From the NCBI GenBank assembly GCA_016801885.1, contig CM028889.1, positions 8,721,501 to 8,785,500 on the forward strand: 64,000 bases of DNA, read 5' to 3'. Positions 37,500 through 47,600 of this stretch are shown piece after piece. This stretch comes from Toxotes chatareus (lineage: Eukaryota > Chordata > Actinopteri > Toxotidae). Made by a program: the position numbers and the translations under genes. The notes below the pieces were generated by a model. That model was not told the DNA's origin. It worked only from the letters and a program-made list of their open reading frames with translations, and made no database searches. Position 1 is the stretch's first letter. Each line of letters opens with the position of its first letter.

Positions 37500-37637
37500 T
37501 CAGAGCATAATAAGCAAAGCCAGTGAAAGGGGGCCAGTGGCTCTGGCGGGCGGTGCCAACTCTACTCCCAGATTTGCCATGTAGTCTTCATCAGAGGTCA
37601 GATGATCTCCGCTTGATGCTGCAACACCTCCTGGAAC
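37500..37637 (-). pseudogene. Diverged copy of fkbp2 3' end with splice acceptor
   Basis: A strong acceptor (TTTCCTTTCAG) is followed by 46 codons open to TGA, starting VPGGVAASSGDHL and ending in a hydrophobic tail (LSLALLIML). At DNA level 37572-37630 aligns with 38580-38634, the last codons and first 3' UTR bases of fkbp2. Shared blocks are TTTGCCAT, GTCTTCATCA, GATCTCC and GATGCTG (plus-strand sense). VPGG also sits where fkbp2 has IPGG, which would need an internal deletion. In the frame matching fkbp2 coding it stops at once after FQEVLQHQAEII. It is best read as a duplicated or relict terminal exon of fkbp2. An alternative terminal exon of some transcript remains possible, although no matching donor was found. 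Confidence 0.45.
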
Positions 37638-38065
37638 CTGAAAGGAAATTACAGTAAAATAAGCATTGAAAAACACCTTCTCCCAAGACCAGTTACCACT
37701 ACTTCTAATAAGGGCTGGCAGTTTTTCAGTTGACTCTGGTCCGATACCTGAGTTTCAAAACTAATAGCGAAACAGTATTTTTTTCACATCCTGTCACCTG
37801 CAGCTCTTCATCTGTTGCTGGTGTGTCCACTGTCCACTTGGAGCAGAGTATGTAAATAATGTGCTGAACAAGACACCCCCCGAACTACAGTTATTCCATT
37901 TCTCCCTGTAAAACTGATCCACGGTCAAAAACTGTGACCATGGTTGCATTAAACAGGAAGGTTAATACAACCAAAACAATATTAACCATTGTTTGGCCAG
38001 GAAGGTTTATCCAGGAGTTTATTCAGAGGACAGGTGACACACATCTGCAATAACCATTGATGGAA

Positions 38066-38556
38066 GAATTATTCAGATTCTTTAAAAGCACTAATTTCAC
38101 AGTGTAGAAATACTTCAAAACAAGACAAACTCCTGCAATAAAAATGTTACTTTAGTGTGTATGTATAATTGGGAAAGTGCACTTAAAGTATGAAAAGTAA
38201 AAGTACTCTGTTAGATCACTATTTCTTACACATTAATGTTTAAGCAGCATTTTACTGCTGATTATAACTACAACTACTTTAACTTTAAATAGTGCAAATA
38301 ACAATCTCCTGATTATTTTCTTGATCAATTGATTTTTCTGTTTGTAAAAATAAAAAAATAGGGGAGACAAGTTAGAGTACCTTCATAATGCTTGTTTTAT
38401 CCAACCAATGGTCCAAACTGCTAAATTATTAAAAAATTATTAAAAGGAAAATCTTGCATGAAATCAAAGCAAAAATACTCAGGTACCGTGCTCCGACTCA
38501 TCCCTAAGTTCAGTATTTGAGTAAATGTACTTCGTTACTTTCTACCACCAGTACTA
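38066..38556 (-). repeat. Interspersed repeat just downstream of fkbp2
   Basis: In reverse sense it begins GGTGGTAGAAAGTAACGAAG and GTACATTTACTCAAATACTG and ends near an 'agtaaaagtac'-type segment. From memory it matches a very common percomorph repeat built around 'gtacttttact'. A related copy is at about 53765-54085. It lies between fkbp2 and the diverged 3' copy at 37500-37637. Confidence 0.6.
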
Positions 38557-38598
38557 ACGCACGTTTAGAAAGTTGCCTTCTTTGCCATCTCGTCTTCA

Positions 38599-39015
38599 TC
38601 AAAGCTCGGATCTCCTCTCGATGCTGAGCAGCTCCACTTCAAAGATGAGCGTCGCTCCTCCAGGGATCTTCGGAGGAGCTCCCCGGTCTCCGTAGCCCAA
38701 CTCGGAGGGGATGACCAGCTTCCTCTTCTCTCCCTCGCACATGCCCAGCAGGCCCTGATCCCAGCCTTTGATCACCTGCCCGGTTCCCAGGGTGAAGGTG
38801 AAGGGCCTGTCGCGGGGAATGCTGCTGTCAAACTCCGTACCGTCCTCCAGCTTGCCCGTGTAGTGCATGTTCAGCACGTCTCCTTTGCGGGACTTGATGG
38901 GGCAGTTGTCCACTCGCTTCTTGATGCCGATCTGCAGCTTCTTCTTCTCGGCGCCGCTCACCGCCGCCGGGCTCAGAGACAGCACCGTCACCGCAAACAG
39001 CAGAAGCACCCGCAT
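38599..39015 (-). CDS. fkbp2: Peptidyl-prolyl isomerase FKBP2 (ER FKBP13), single exon
   Basis: FKBP2 is an ER-lumen prolyl cis-trans isomerase that binds FK506. The frame is complete and uninterrupted, 138 residues against about 142 in mammals. Residues 1-21 are a signal peptide (hydrophobic core LLLFAVTVLSL, cleavage near VSG|AEK). The FKBP domain covers about 35-133. Pocket residues expected from FKBP12 are all present: Tyr52, Phe62, Asp63, Phe72, Val81, Ile82, Trp85, Tyr108, Phe125. The C-terminus RSEL resembles the RTEL ER-retention tail of mammalian FKBP2. Mammalian FKBP2 genes are multi-exon, whereas this one has no intron in its coding region. That suggests an expressed retrocopy, or a lineage that lost its introns. 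It lies between ncbp2 and ncbp2as2, head-to-head with the latter at about 1.3 kb. Confidence 0.93.
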   Translation of the reverse strand: MRVLLLFAVTVLSLSPAAVSGAEKKKLQIGIKKRVDNCPIKSRKGDVLNMHYTGKLEDGTEFDSSIPRDRPFTFTLGTGQVIKGWDQGLLGMCEGEKRKLVIPSELGYGDRGAPPKIPGGATLIFEVELLSIERRSEL

Positions 39016-39136
39016 GGCTGCAGTCCGTTCACAGGTTCAGCGACTCTGCGGGTAGGTTTGAGGACGAAGCTCGACGCTCAGGTACAAAATCTGGAGGGAT
39101 GAAAAAGGGAAATGAGCTGGGAAAATCTGATTGAAA

Positions 39137-39165
39137 GCGGATGTACGTACGATGAGACCGGATGT
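39137..39165 (+). promoter_or_regulatory. Two ETS-like motifs upstream of fkbp2
   Basis: GCGGATGT at 39137-39144 and ACCGGATGT at 39157-39165, about 120-150 bases upstream of the fkbp2 ATG. They support a working promoter for the intronless fkbp2. They could also serve the divergent ncbp2as2 side. Motif evidence only. Confidence 0.35.
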
Positions 39166-39564
39166 AGTTCACCAGTTTGTTTTGAAGTTAGTTTCAGACT
39201 CGTCATACTTAGTTTAGCTCCAATACCAATGATCACCAATATCGATATCCATATCCTTATTTACATATGGATATATTATGTTACCATTACCACCAAATCA
39301 TCTGAAAAAAATTTGAGACATTTCTTTTTACTATTCTCTGTAAATTCTGTTAATCACATGCATGTTGAAACAGAAGGACTCTTCTAACGATTAATAACAA
39401 ATATTCATTATGTGAATTCTCTGAACTAATGATGATTCTGTTTTTGTGCTGCAGCAGAGATGCATCAGTCTCACAGGCCGCAAGTATGAAACTGTCACAC
39501 AGCTGTCGTGGAAATAAACAATATCCCATTACCTGTCAGGTGTCACTTGCTTAATATTTTTGGA

Positions 39565-39680
39565 GGATAATGAATCAGAATCAGTTTTATTGGCCAAATT
39601 TGTGCATACAAACACGGAATTTGATTCCGGTTTTCCTTTGCTCTCAGGCTGTTCAGAAACATACACCAACATACATATGG
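39565..39680. repeat. Dispersed repeat piece
   Basis: Contains AATCAGTTTTATTGGCCAAA followed by ACACGGAATTTGATTCCGGT. From memory 'atcagctttattggccaagt' is a typical fish LINE-type repeat end. Confidence 0.5.
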
Positions 39681-40235
39681 TTAGTGCATATTGAAGCATA
39701 TTGTTTGACCTCCACTTGATACCATTATATCAAGTTAGTGCGCCAGTATTATGGCCTGAAAGATGCGTGACATTCAATACTGGAAAAGTAAAAATGCTAC
39801 ATAGGCCTACTCCAAATACAGACCTGTTAGGTCTCCATGGAGGATCACCATGTCCAAGCTTACTGTCCCTGAAGCACTTTAGGTTTGGGGGAGCCCTGGG
39901 TTGAAACAAGGGATCAGCAGCCAACTGAGGAGGGAAAAAATCAGTACTTGAACATCCCCAGAATTGAATGTGTGCCGTCCTGTACTCACCACTTGTGGCC
40001 GCTGCTCACTAAAAGTTAGTGTCGCTTTACCCCCCGAATGTGAATCCAACTTCAGCCTCCGTCCACAGCCTGTTATGACACCTACTGCTAGCTGACGGTC
40101 ACCGGGTTCAACTGGAGCAGGTCAACTTTTTTTTTTTTAACGCTTAATGTAGTTACTGAAATTTACACCGTGTAAGTTAACGTCGACGAATTTATGTGTG
40201 CGGAAAACTAACGGTTGACGCTGGTGTCTTTACAG

Positions 40236-40309
40236 GGCTGAAATACACAGAGAGTCGGAAGGGACTGCAGAGTTAGCTGGCTTAGCTAACACAACAAACA
40301 CTCGACAAA
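40236..40309 (+). other. 5' UTR of ncbp2as2 after a likely intron acceptor
   Basis: CTGGTGTCTTTACAG at 40221-40235 is a good splice acceptor 74 bases before the ncbp2as2 ATG, so the 5' UTR is probably split. The donor was not identified. Confidence 0.4.
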
Positions 40310-40615
40310 ATGCTCTCTCGCATGATATTTACCCTCATCAACAATCTGCACGTCGTCGAGAAGTTGGCCGAGTCTCGTCCGATTCGCAGGGCAGCCCAGA
40401 TCACAGCCTACGCCATCACCAAGGCTCAGATAGCCGGCCGGGACGCGTCGGAGCGGGTCATGCGGTCCCAGACGCTGAGGCAGGTCAAGCACGAAGCCGG
40501 CAAAGTTCCCGGTGACCTGGGAGACATGGGCAGACGCCTCAGGAGAGTCCGAGAGACATTTGTGAACGAAGTGAAGGAAGGATGGAAGGACGGCTCCAGA
40601 CAGATTAAGAAATAA
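40310..40615 (+). CDS. ncbp2as2: NCBP2AS2 homologue, small conserved protein
   Basis: A single coding exon of 101 residues. The stretch ESRPIRRAAQITAYAITKAQ (residues 24-43) is nearly the same as the human NCBP2AS2 core ESRPIRRAAQLTAFAL as I recall it. The rest is basic and probably helical, ending DGSRQIKK. The human protein has been linked to mitochondria and to growth signalling, but its biochemical role is unsettled. In mammals the gene is divergent from NCBP2 and shares its promoter region. Here the two start codons are 4.1 kb apart with fkbp2 between them, still in divergent orientation. The start codon is preceded by a clean 5' UTR and the stop overlaps an AATAAA. Confidence 0.88.
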   Translation: MLSRMIFTLINNLHVVEKLAESRPIRRAAQITAYAITKAQIAGRDASERVMRSQTLRQVKHEAGKVPGDLGDMGRRLRRVRETFVNEVKEGWKDGSRQIKK

Positions 40616-40729
40616 AGAGGCCAGACTGTCTGCAGGACATTAAAGGGACTGGGAACTTCCTGACAACAAAACTTTATTGTTCTTGACACAATGACAACAT
40701 CCAGTGTTTTTAATCTCACCTGACTGCCT

Positions 40730-40735
40730 AATAAA
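40730..40735 (+). promoter_or_regulatory. Poly(A) signal for ncbp2as2
   Basis: AATAAA 115 bases downstream of the stop codon. A second AATAAA overlaps the stop at about 40611 but is too early to be useful. Confidence 0.6.
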
Positions 40736-43700
40736 GACACCAGGAGAACAATGGTGAAATGATGTATCAACTGTAATCATCATAAAGTGTCTTCATGTTG
40801 GACTCGATCAGTTCACAGTCAGGGAAGGTGGTTGTTGATAATGGGAGAGGTCTACACGTACCGTGATCTATGGCCAGATCATTTATGATAAACTGTGGGT
40901 AGCTAAATAAGTTCACTGTATTCACTACGCGTGGAGATTTGATATGTGTACTTCATCTTTGAGACAGCCTGTTAAAAAGTAGGAACTGTTGTAGAGACTT
41001 ACAGGCGGACGTGGATTAGTGTGGAAAGGTTATGTGCACTTTGCTAAAGTAAGTTGTCATTTCGATAAAGAACAGACATCTAGAACAGCTTTGTTTTAAT
41101 AGCCTCTCTACATTAATGTGTTAAAAATCCACACAATGATGTGCTGTCATTTCCCTCCAACGACCTACACTCATGCATCTATGACACCAATCCTGCCGAA
41201 CACCTGTATTTGCTCTGTACATTAAGTGGTCAATGGAAATCCTTTCATCAGATGAATGTATACATACAGAGAAGGAGGTGTTATGGGTAGGCAATGGATT
41301 CACCACTTAGTTCTGACTGTATAAATAAAGATTATAATTTATAACACAGCACTTTGACTGCTGGACTTTGTGAACTGATATCATTTGTCACTGACATGGG
41401 AACAGTCTGAAAAGAAAGGTTACATAGCTGTATAGTAAAATTAGATCTGTAAGAAAGTTGAAGTGATGTTGAAGTTTGAAGCTTCAGGTCACGTGCTGTG
41501 AATTGCATATTCATAGATACTGGATTTTTCAGTGAGGGAGAAGGAGAAGATGTGCTTTTAAGACCACATGAGACATACATTTATTAATTAAAGCAGAGCA
41601 TTTATAAATGTAGGCCCTATTGAGGACCTTTAAAAAATAGTGACAAATCATCTGCAGCCACAGCAGAGTCCAAAGGACAGGAGTTCATAGTTCCCTGTGT
41701 CCAAGATGTAACTCCTAGTTCCTCTGCTTTTGTAACTGTAGCAGGAGAATGGCAGAGATGAATTTACAACATAATTAAGGTAGAGATAACAACACAGGAC
41801 ATTTTATTGCTTTCTTTGAGGTTTGGTCACTGCAGTGGCAGAAGCAGATTGAGCTGGTTGTAATTAGCACTGCTTTTAAATGTCAAAACACCTGCGTACA
41901 CGTAGCCCAGTGGAGTCTTCAGTGTCAACAGAGACGGTCACCTCTGGCTACATGTCTCCTAGAATATTCAGCCTTGACCTTCGCCCAATTATTGTACTGT
42001 ATTGTTACTTAAAGGTGCAATGATTAGTTTCACATTTAAAATGCCAAAACCAAAAATATCAAGCTGAATCCTTTCCCAAACCAAAATGGGTTAATTTCAT
42101 GTTCTGCCTGAAGTCAAACACAATTCTTTTTTATTTGTTTAACTTACAGAGTAAACTTAAGTGAATCGTGTTTGACTTGAAACATCCAGGCAAATGCAAA
42201 CTCATGTAATGACTGTAAATTGTGCTGCTACTTAAAAGAGCAGTGATTAGTCTACCAACAAAAATGTAATAAAGTAATTTTTCAAGCAAACATTTTATGG
42301 TTTCAGCTTTTCAGATGTGAGAGTTTGCTGTTCTTTTTTTAAACTAATTTCACTGCTGATCTCTCTGCTATCATCTGGTTATATAAATGGCAAAACCAAA
42401 TTTCACGTCTCTGTGTTCAGAAAGACATGAGAGGTGATCTGATTTATTCTCTTATTCTGATGCTAATTGAAATTAAATGTTTCTAGTAGCTGTGGGATGG
42501 ATTAAAGGCCTGTTATATAACAGCTACATGACAAAGAGCCTCATATGAATCTCAATCAGAGGCAAGAAACTGTAAAATGAACATTAATAATATGATAAAT
42601 TCTCAAAAATTCTAGCGTGCAGTTTGCAGCATATAGTTTTATTGCATTTGAGAAAGCACAGAAAACAGCTTTATGTAGCAATACTTATGCAGACACACTG
42701 GCCTGGCAACTAAATATTAGTTACATGTGACATCATTTCACATAGAAATAAATCTCTGTTAAGAGGAAGAGAAGGCACTAGTTTCTGACAGCATGAGCCA
42801 GTACATATACACTGATATGGCACCTGAACTTCATATAAAAATAGATCTCTCAACATAGGAAAAAACACATCCGATCAACAATTTTAAAACTGGAAGCAGC
42901 ATCAAGCAGCAGGAAGTACAGTGGATATGACAGAGAACTGGTTAGTTTGAGTTTGAAAGACACATTTCTGGAGTGAGTTGTTTGGGTTAGCAGACATAAG
43001 AGATTTTTAGAGTTTTTGTTAACAACTAATGTAGTAAACCTTTTTTTTTTAACTACAGTAAATTAAAGCAAAATCAGTCTTCAAAGTCTCTTGTCTTCCT
43101 TCAGCTCATACAAACAATTTGTTGACTTAAACCATCCAGACAAAAAAAAAAAACTCATTCACTCTTCAGCTCAAGCCACAGGATGTTTTCTTCATGTTCT
43201 CCACAAACCAGTGTGTTAAATGTTTACTCACTCCATTTGTGTCTAAATGTACAAACTAAAATGCTAGAAAGGCTTGAACAGTGGCTGCAGGTGAATATCT
43301 GCCGAGATAAGCCAAAGAATTATACAGCAAAATATTTAAATGTCCAGTTGCAGGCCCAAATGAATACTACTGAATTAAACTGCATGAATTAAATTATTCA
43401 TCTGTTTGATTTTAAAGCATTTGAGGAGAATGCATGAAGCTGACAGCCAATGGATGAAAACTCAGTCACTCATCATCACGCCATCCCCAGCACAGCTCTG
43501 TGTGGAGGCAACACTAGTGCATATTCACTGATATGGCATTAGCTTATATTTGGAACACAGCCTGAGCTAAGGAAAGGCTGTGTCCATTAGTAGTACTCAC
43601 AGAGCAAGAGGCAGAGCAGAACAACAACCTGACTTCTATACTCACATGAAGCCTTTGCAAACTGAGGAAGCTGACCTGGGATCAGTTATTGTAATTTTCC

Positions 43701-44612
43701 TTTGTGGTTTTGTGTATTTTTGTCTGCTGTGAACTATTTTGACTAGAACTACTTTCTACTACTATGACTTGTTAATTCCTTCTAAAAACTACTGAGAGTT
43801 CTGTGGATTATCCAAAGAATGGGGAGAAGCTATATATTTGTTTCAATGCTGCGAGCTCCACAAATATTTTGTTTCACCCCCTATCCCCAACCCCCTAACC
43901 AATCTGCATGTCTAAATACAACAAGTCCTAAATAAGAAACTATGTGTTAATTTGTATGTATGCCCCTGTTTTATAAATGCAGTGTCTTTGTCTGCTTAGG
44001 TTTCTGTGAGGTAAACCAGAAGTTAAAGCATTATCTGTAGTTCACGTGAGGTTAAAAATCAGATTGGCTGTTCTTTGTAAAACAAGCTTCGGAGAGACAG
44101 AGAGGCCCTACCCACTAAAGCAATGTAACAGGTGGCAGCATACACACTGATATGGCAGCTCACCCTCAGTAAACAAAGTGGCAGCAACACCTTCTCTCTT
44201 CATGTTTGGTACACTAACTAAAACTCCTCTGCCACAAAAAAACAAGTCCTTCATTTTCTTCAACAGCAGCACCATTTTAATCCAAAGGCAGTTCCAACAT
44301 GCCATCCACTCATAGATCAAAATATGTATGATCTTTTGATATATGAATGGATGGCAGGTAGAAATTATACAATTTTAAGATAAAGAACGCATAAACTGAT
44401 AGAAAGAGTGGGTCTCCAGAAAAACAGGGCCAAACTGGACTTGACTAAGGCTATGGTGGCTGATTTGATTGGACAGCAATCAAGAAGGGACAGAAGAGGC
44501 AGGCCTGGAGAGAAGAGACAGAAAGGGAAAGATACAGGAAATGTACAAAAGGATGAGAAAAAAGGGGGAGGAAGGGAGCTGGAAAAGAGGCAGGATGCCT
44601 GTGCCTTTACAT
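40736..44612. other. Convergent spacer between ncbp2as2 and meltf
   Basis: No exon is seen. PIGZ, expected here from human gene order, is not visible. The stretch holds a diverged copy of the 8636-9170 repeat at 42236-42420, T- and A-runs, and three copies of a 13-base motif (42810, 43526, 44145). The right end should include the meltf 3' UTR. Confidence 0.6.
42236..42420. repeat. Diverged copy of the 8636-9170 repeat
   Basis: Shares the order 'gattagt', 'caagcaaa', 'tttcagcttttcagatgtga' and 'gtttgctgttctttt' with the longer copy at 8636-9170. Confidence 0.45.
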
Positions 44613-47600
44613 TCAGAGGTTGGTCAGCACGAAGCTGAGCAGGGCCATCAGAAGCAGCCAAATGGAAGACATCACTGCAAGAGAGAGAAAAATTAGGAAA
44701 CATTTGAGAGATTATACATTAAAAAACAACTTTGACACATAACTGGCTTTTAGAGTGTAAGCTCTGAGACAAAGTGGCCATTTTATGCAATGGAAACTAA
44801 AAAAAAAAACTAAATTAAGTGTTACAGTGTATTTATCTATCAGATCAGCCCCCCTTTCTTCCCACATCAATCTGTCCATCATTTTTATCCATCCATATAA
44901 ATTAATGTCTGAATTATTTTTGGCAAAATTTAGGTGAATGGTTTATGTTCACCCTTGCTCTCAAAATCTAACTAATAAGCCATTGTTCATCCATCTTTTT
45001 ATTATATCATCTACAATATCTTAAAACACCCATGGCTGGATTTTGATTATACAAGGAGAAAAAAACTCTTCTCATCACAGTGTGCTATGTTTTCTTTTTT
45101 TAATACTTGCACTTTCTGAACATTCAGAAAAATTAAACATTCCCAGGAGTAACCTGGCTGTTGACTTGAACGCTGTTTACAAGTGGGAAACTACTGGCAT
45201 TGGATTGTAAGGCATGATATATGCAGTTTAGTGTATTTTTACCTGCACCTGATGAATTACACTCCATGTCGACCAGCGAGTCCAGGTAGCCCTGTCCCAG
45301 CCACTCCTGGTAGGTCTTTCTGTCAGCGACACCAACGAGGCGAACAGTGGAGTCTTTGAAGATGAGATCTGTGCCCTTGTAGGCTTGTGAGTCAAACATC
45401 CTGAAACCAGGACCTGTGTCACTGCCAAAATATGTCTACAGGGAAACAGTGAGGAAGACATGAAGAGAGACTGAATAAACACTGACACTGACCAACAAAA
45501 TATATTGCCTACATCCCAGTTACCATCTGATTTACGTTCATCTTACTGTAAAATTTAAAATGAGACTTATCTAAGACCTTTAATCCACCACAGTGAACAT
45601 TTTGCTGTCCTGGATTTGATTATCCAACAATGTTGCTCATTATTTAGATGCTTTCTGGCAGCCTACTCATATCCTGGAGCATCTCTGAATGTACCACCAA
45701 GAAGAACAATTTTAGTCATAGTTGTAACGACCCTACCATAACCCATCTTCAATCCAGTTTCAGGGCTCTGCAGCTTGTTGGCTAGATTCACTCATAAATA
45801 CAACATATGTACAGTATAAACAGCCTTACCTGTGCACGGTCCAGGAGTCCATACACAGCGTGGATGCTGGTGTCTGGCCGTACCATTACAGCGTGGGCTG
45901 GGACTCTAGCCAGGTTGCAGTACTTATACTGTGTGACCTCGGCTTTAGTGCCCTGAGAACAGAGCAGCTGGAAATCTGTGGAGTGGAGATCTACTGCCCA
46001 CGATTCACCAGAGTTACCTGAATAAACACACAAAGTGAAGGGGTTACTTATGTCCTTTAAAATTCTGAGACCCCCAAAAGAAGGAAATTAGGTGTCTCGG
46101 AGCTACTTGTCTTACCATCGGTGTTTTGGAAAACAGTAGAATGCTTGACAAAAGCCACGTCTCCATCTCCGTTTGCCAGACACCTGAATAGATGCACAGA
46201 CAGACACATCTAGTGTGTGGCACAAGTTCAAGTAGGTTTTCTATTGGAGACAGTAGAGATACAAAGTGAGCTGAATGAGCTATTTCAGACACCACTGATC
46301 CCAGACCTAAAAGTCGCATTAATTTCTCCCATAGACAAAAACATGTGACTGACAGTTGTGAATGAGCATGAAACTATTAGCAAAAGATGAACAGCCATGC
46401 AAGAAAATATCCTGTTTTTTGATAAAACAACGAAGCCTGTGTACATAAAAACTAAGGGGGAGTACTTAGCAAAAAACTCTCTCGGTGTGTTAAAGTAAGA
46501 AACACCCAAGGCTCATGGGTATTGTAGTATTTAGAGCAGTCCACCATGCCAAACTGATGGACAAAACAAGGTTTCCCAGAAACAAAGCTGAAATAAGTAA
46601 AACTGGCGGTCATAACAAAGACCTACGCCATCTTTACAATGTCCACGAGACCTGTGTTTCTATGTTAAGTAATACTGAAGATGTGATTAAAAGAAACACT
46701 GGAAATAGAAGTACAGAAAGGGGAAGCTTAGCTACTGGAGCAAAATGCGTAATCCTGATGACGGGTAGAGGTTTCAGGTGTTCCATTGTTTTGTACCTGA
46801 AGGCACCGTCGTATCCATCGTACAGGTCTTTTCCCTTCTCGCATTTGTTCTTCCCTGAAGAGTCTCCCACACACAAACCACACAGGCTGCTGGGGAAACC
46901 AGGCTGATTGGCACCTGGCACACAGCTCTGCTTGAAGAACCCCGCCACCGCTAAGCATCATGGGAGAGACAGGAAATAGGAAGTCAAACGCTGGAAGGAA
47001 AACGCAGGCTTTAAACCAATTATCTTTTATAACCTACTTTATCTGAAGTACAAGAAATACTTTTAAAGAGTCAGTACATGTGCCTTTGTGACAGAGAGCC
47101 TACCTACTGTAGAGTTTCATAGATTCAGGCAGGATAAGATGGTTTTAAAATTGCATTATGGGAAATGTAGGCTGTACAAATCAGCACATCTCAGCCTCTG
47201 CTGCACAGATTTTGACCTACTTTTTTCTGTCCCTTGCAAATACCCAAATTTATGGTGCAATAAAGTGCAACACTCCACTGATGAAAAACCCCTTCAATAT
47301 GACACATACTGTATCCACTTGCTCTGAATGGCTTAAACTGGGACCTGAGTACTAATTTCGTACCATAACATGTAAATGTCCTGGTATGACAATAAAGTTC
47401 CTTGATCCTTGATCCAAATGCCCAAATTCCTCAGTTACTGTTGTGAATAGTACTATTGTACTTTTATAATTTCATTTTATTCTCAAATTCACATGTGAGT
47501 GAGTGATGCAACATGTAGGAAGCACAAATGCTTTAAGGCTATGAACGCTCTGAAATCTTGCCTTTATTTGACAATTGAGAGTGTAAAGAAAGACAGGAAA

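Noticed and set aside
37790..37860. Possible small minus exon ending at a CAG|GTGACA donor, open through DTPATDEELQ
   Set aside because: It would splice in phase to 37637, but the acceptor is weak and no FKBP or other family match is visible. Too little to call.
38863..39102. Plus-strand frames opposite fkbp2
   Set aside because: They are antisense shadows of the GC-rich fkbp2 coding exon.
46515..46907. 130-codon plus frame
   Set aside because: It is the antisense shadow of meltf exon 12 plus intron.
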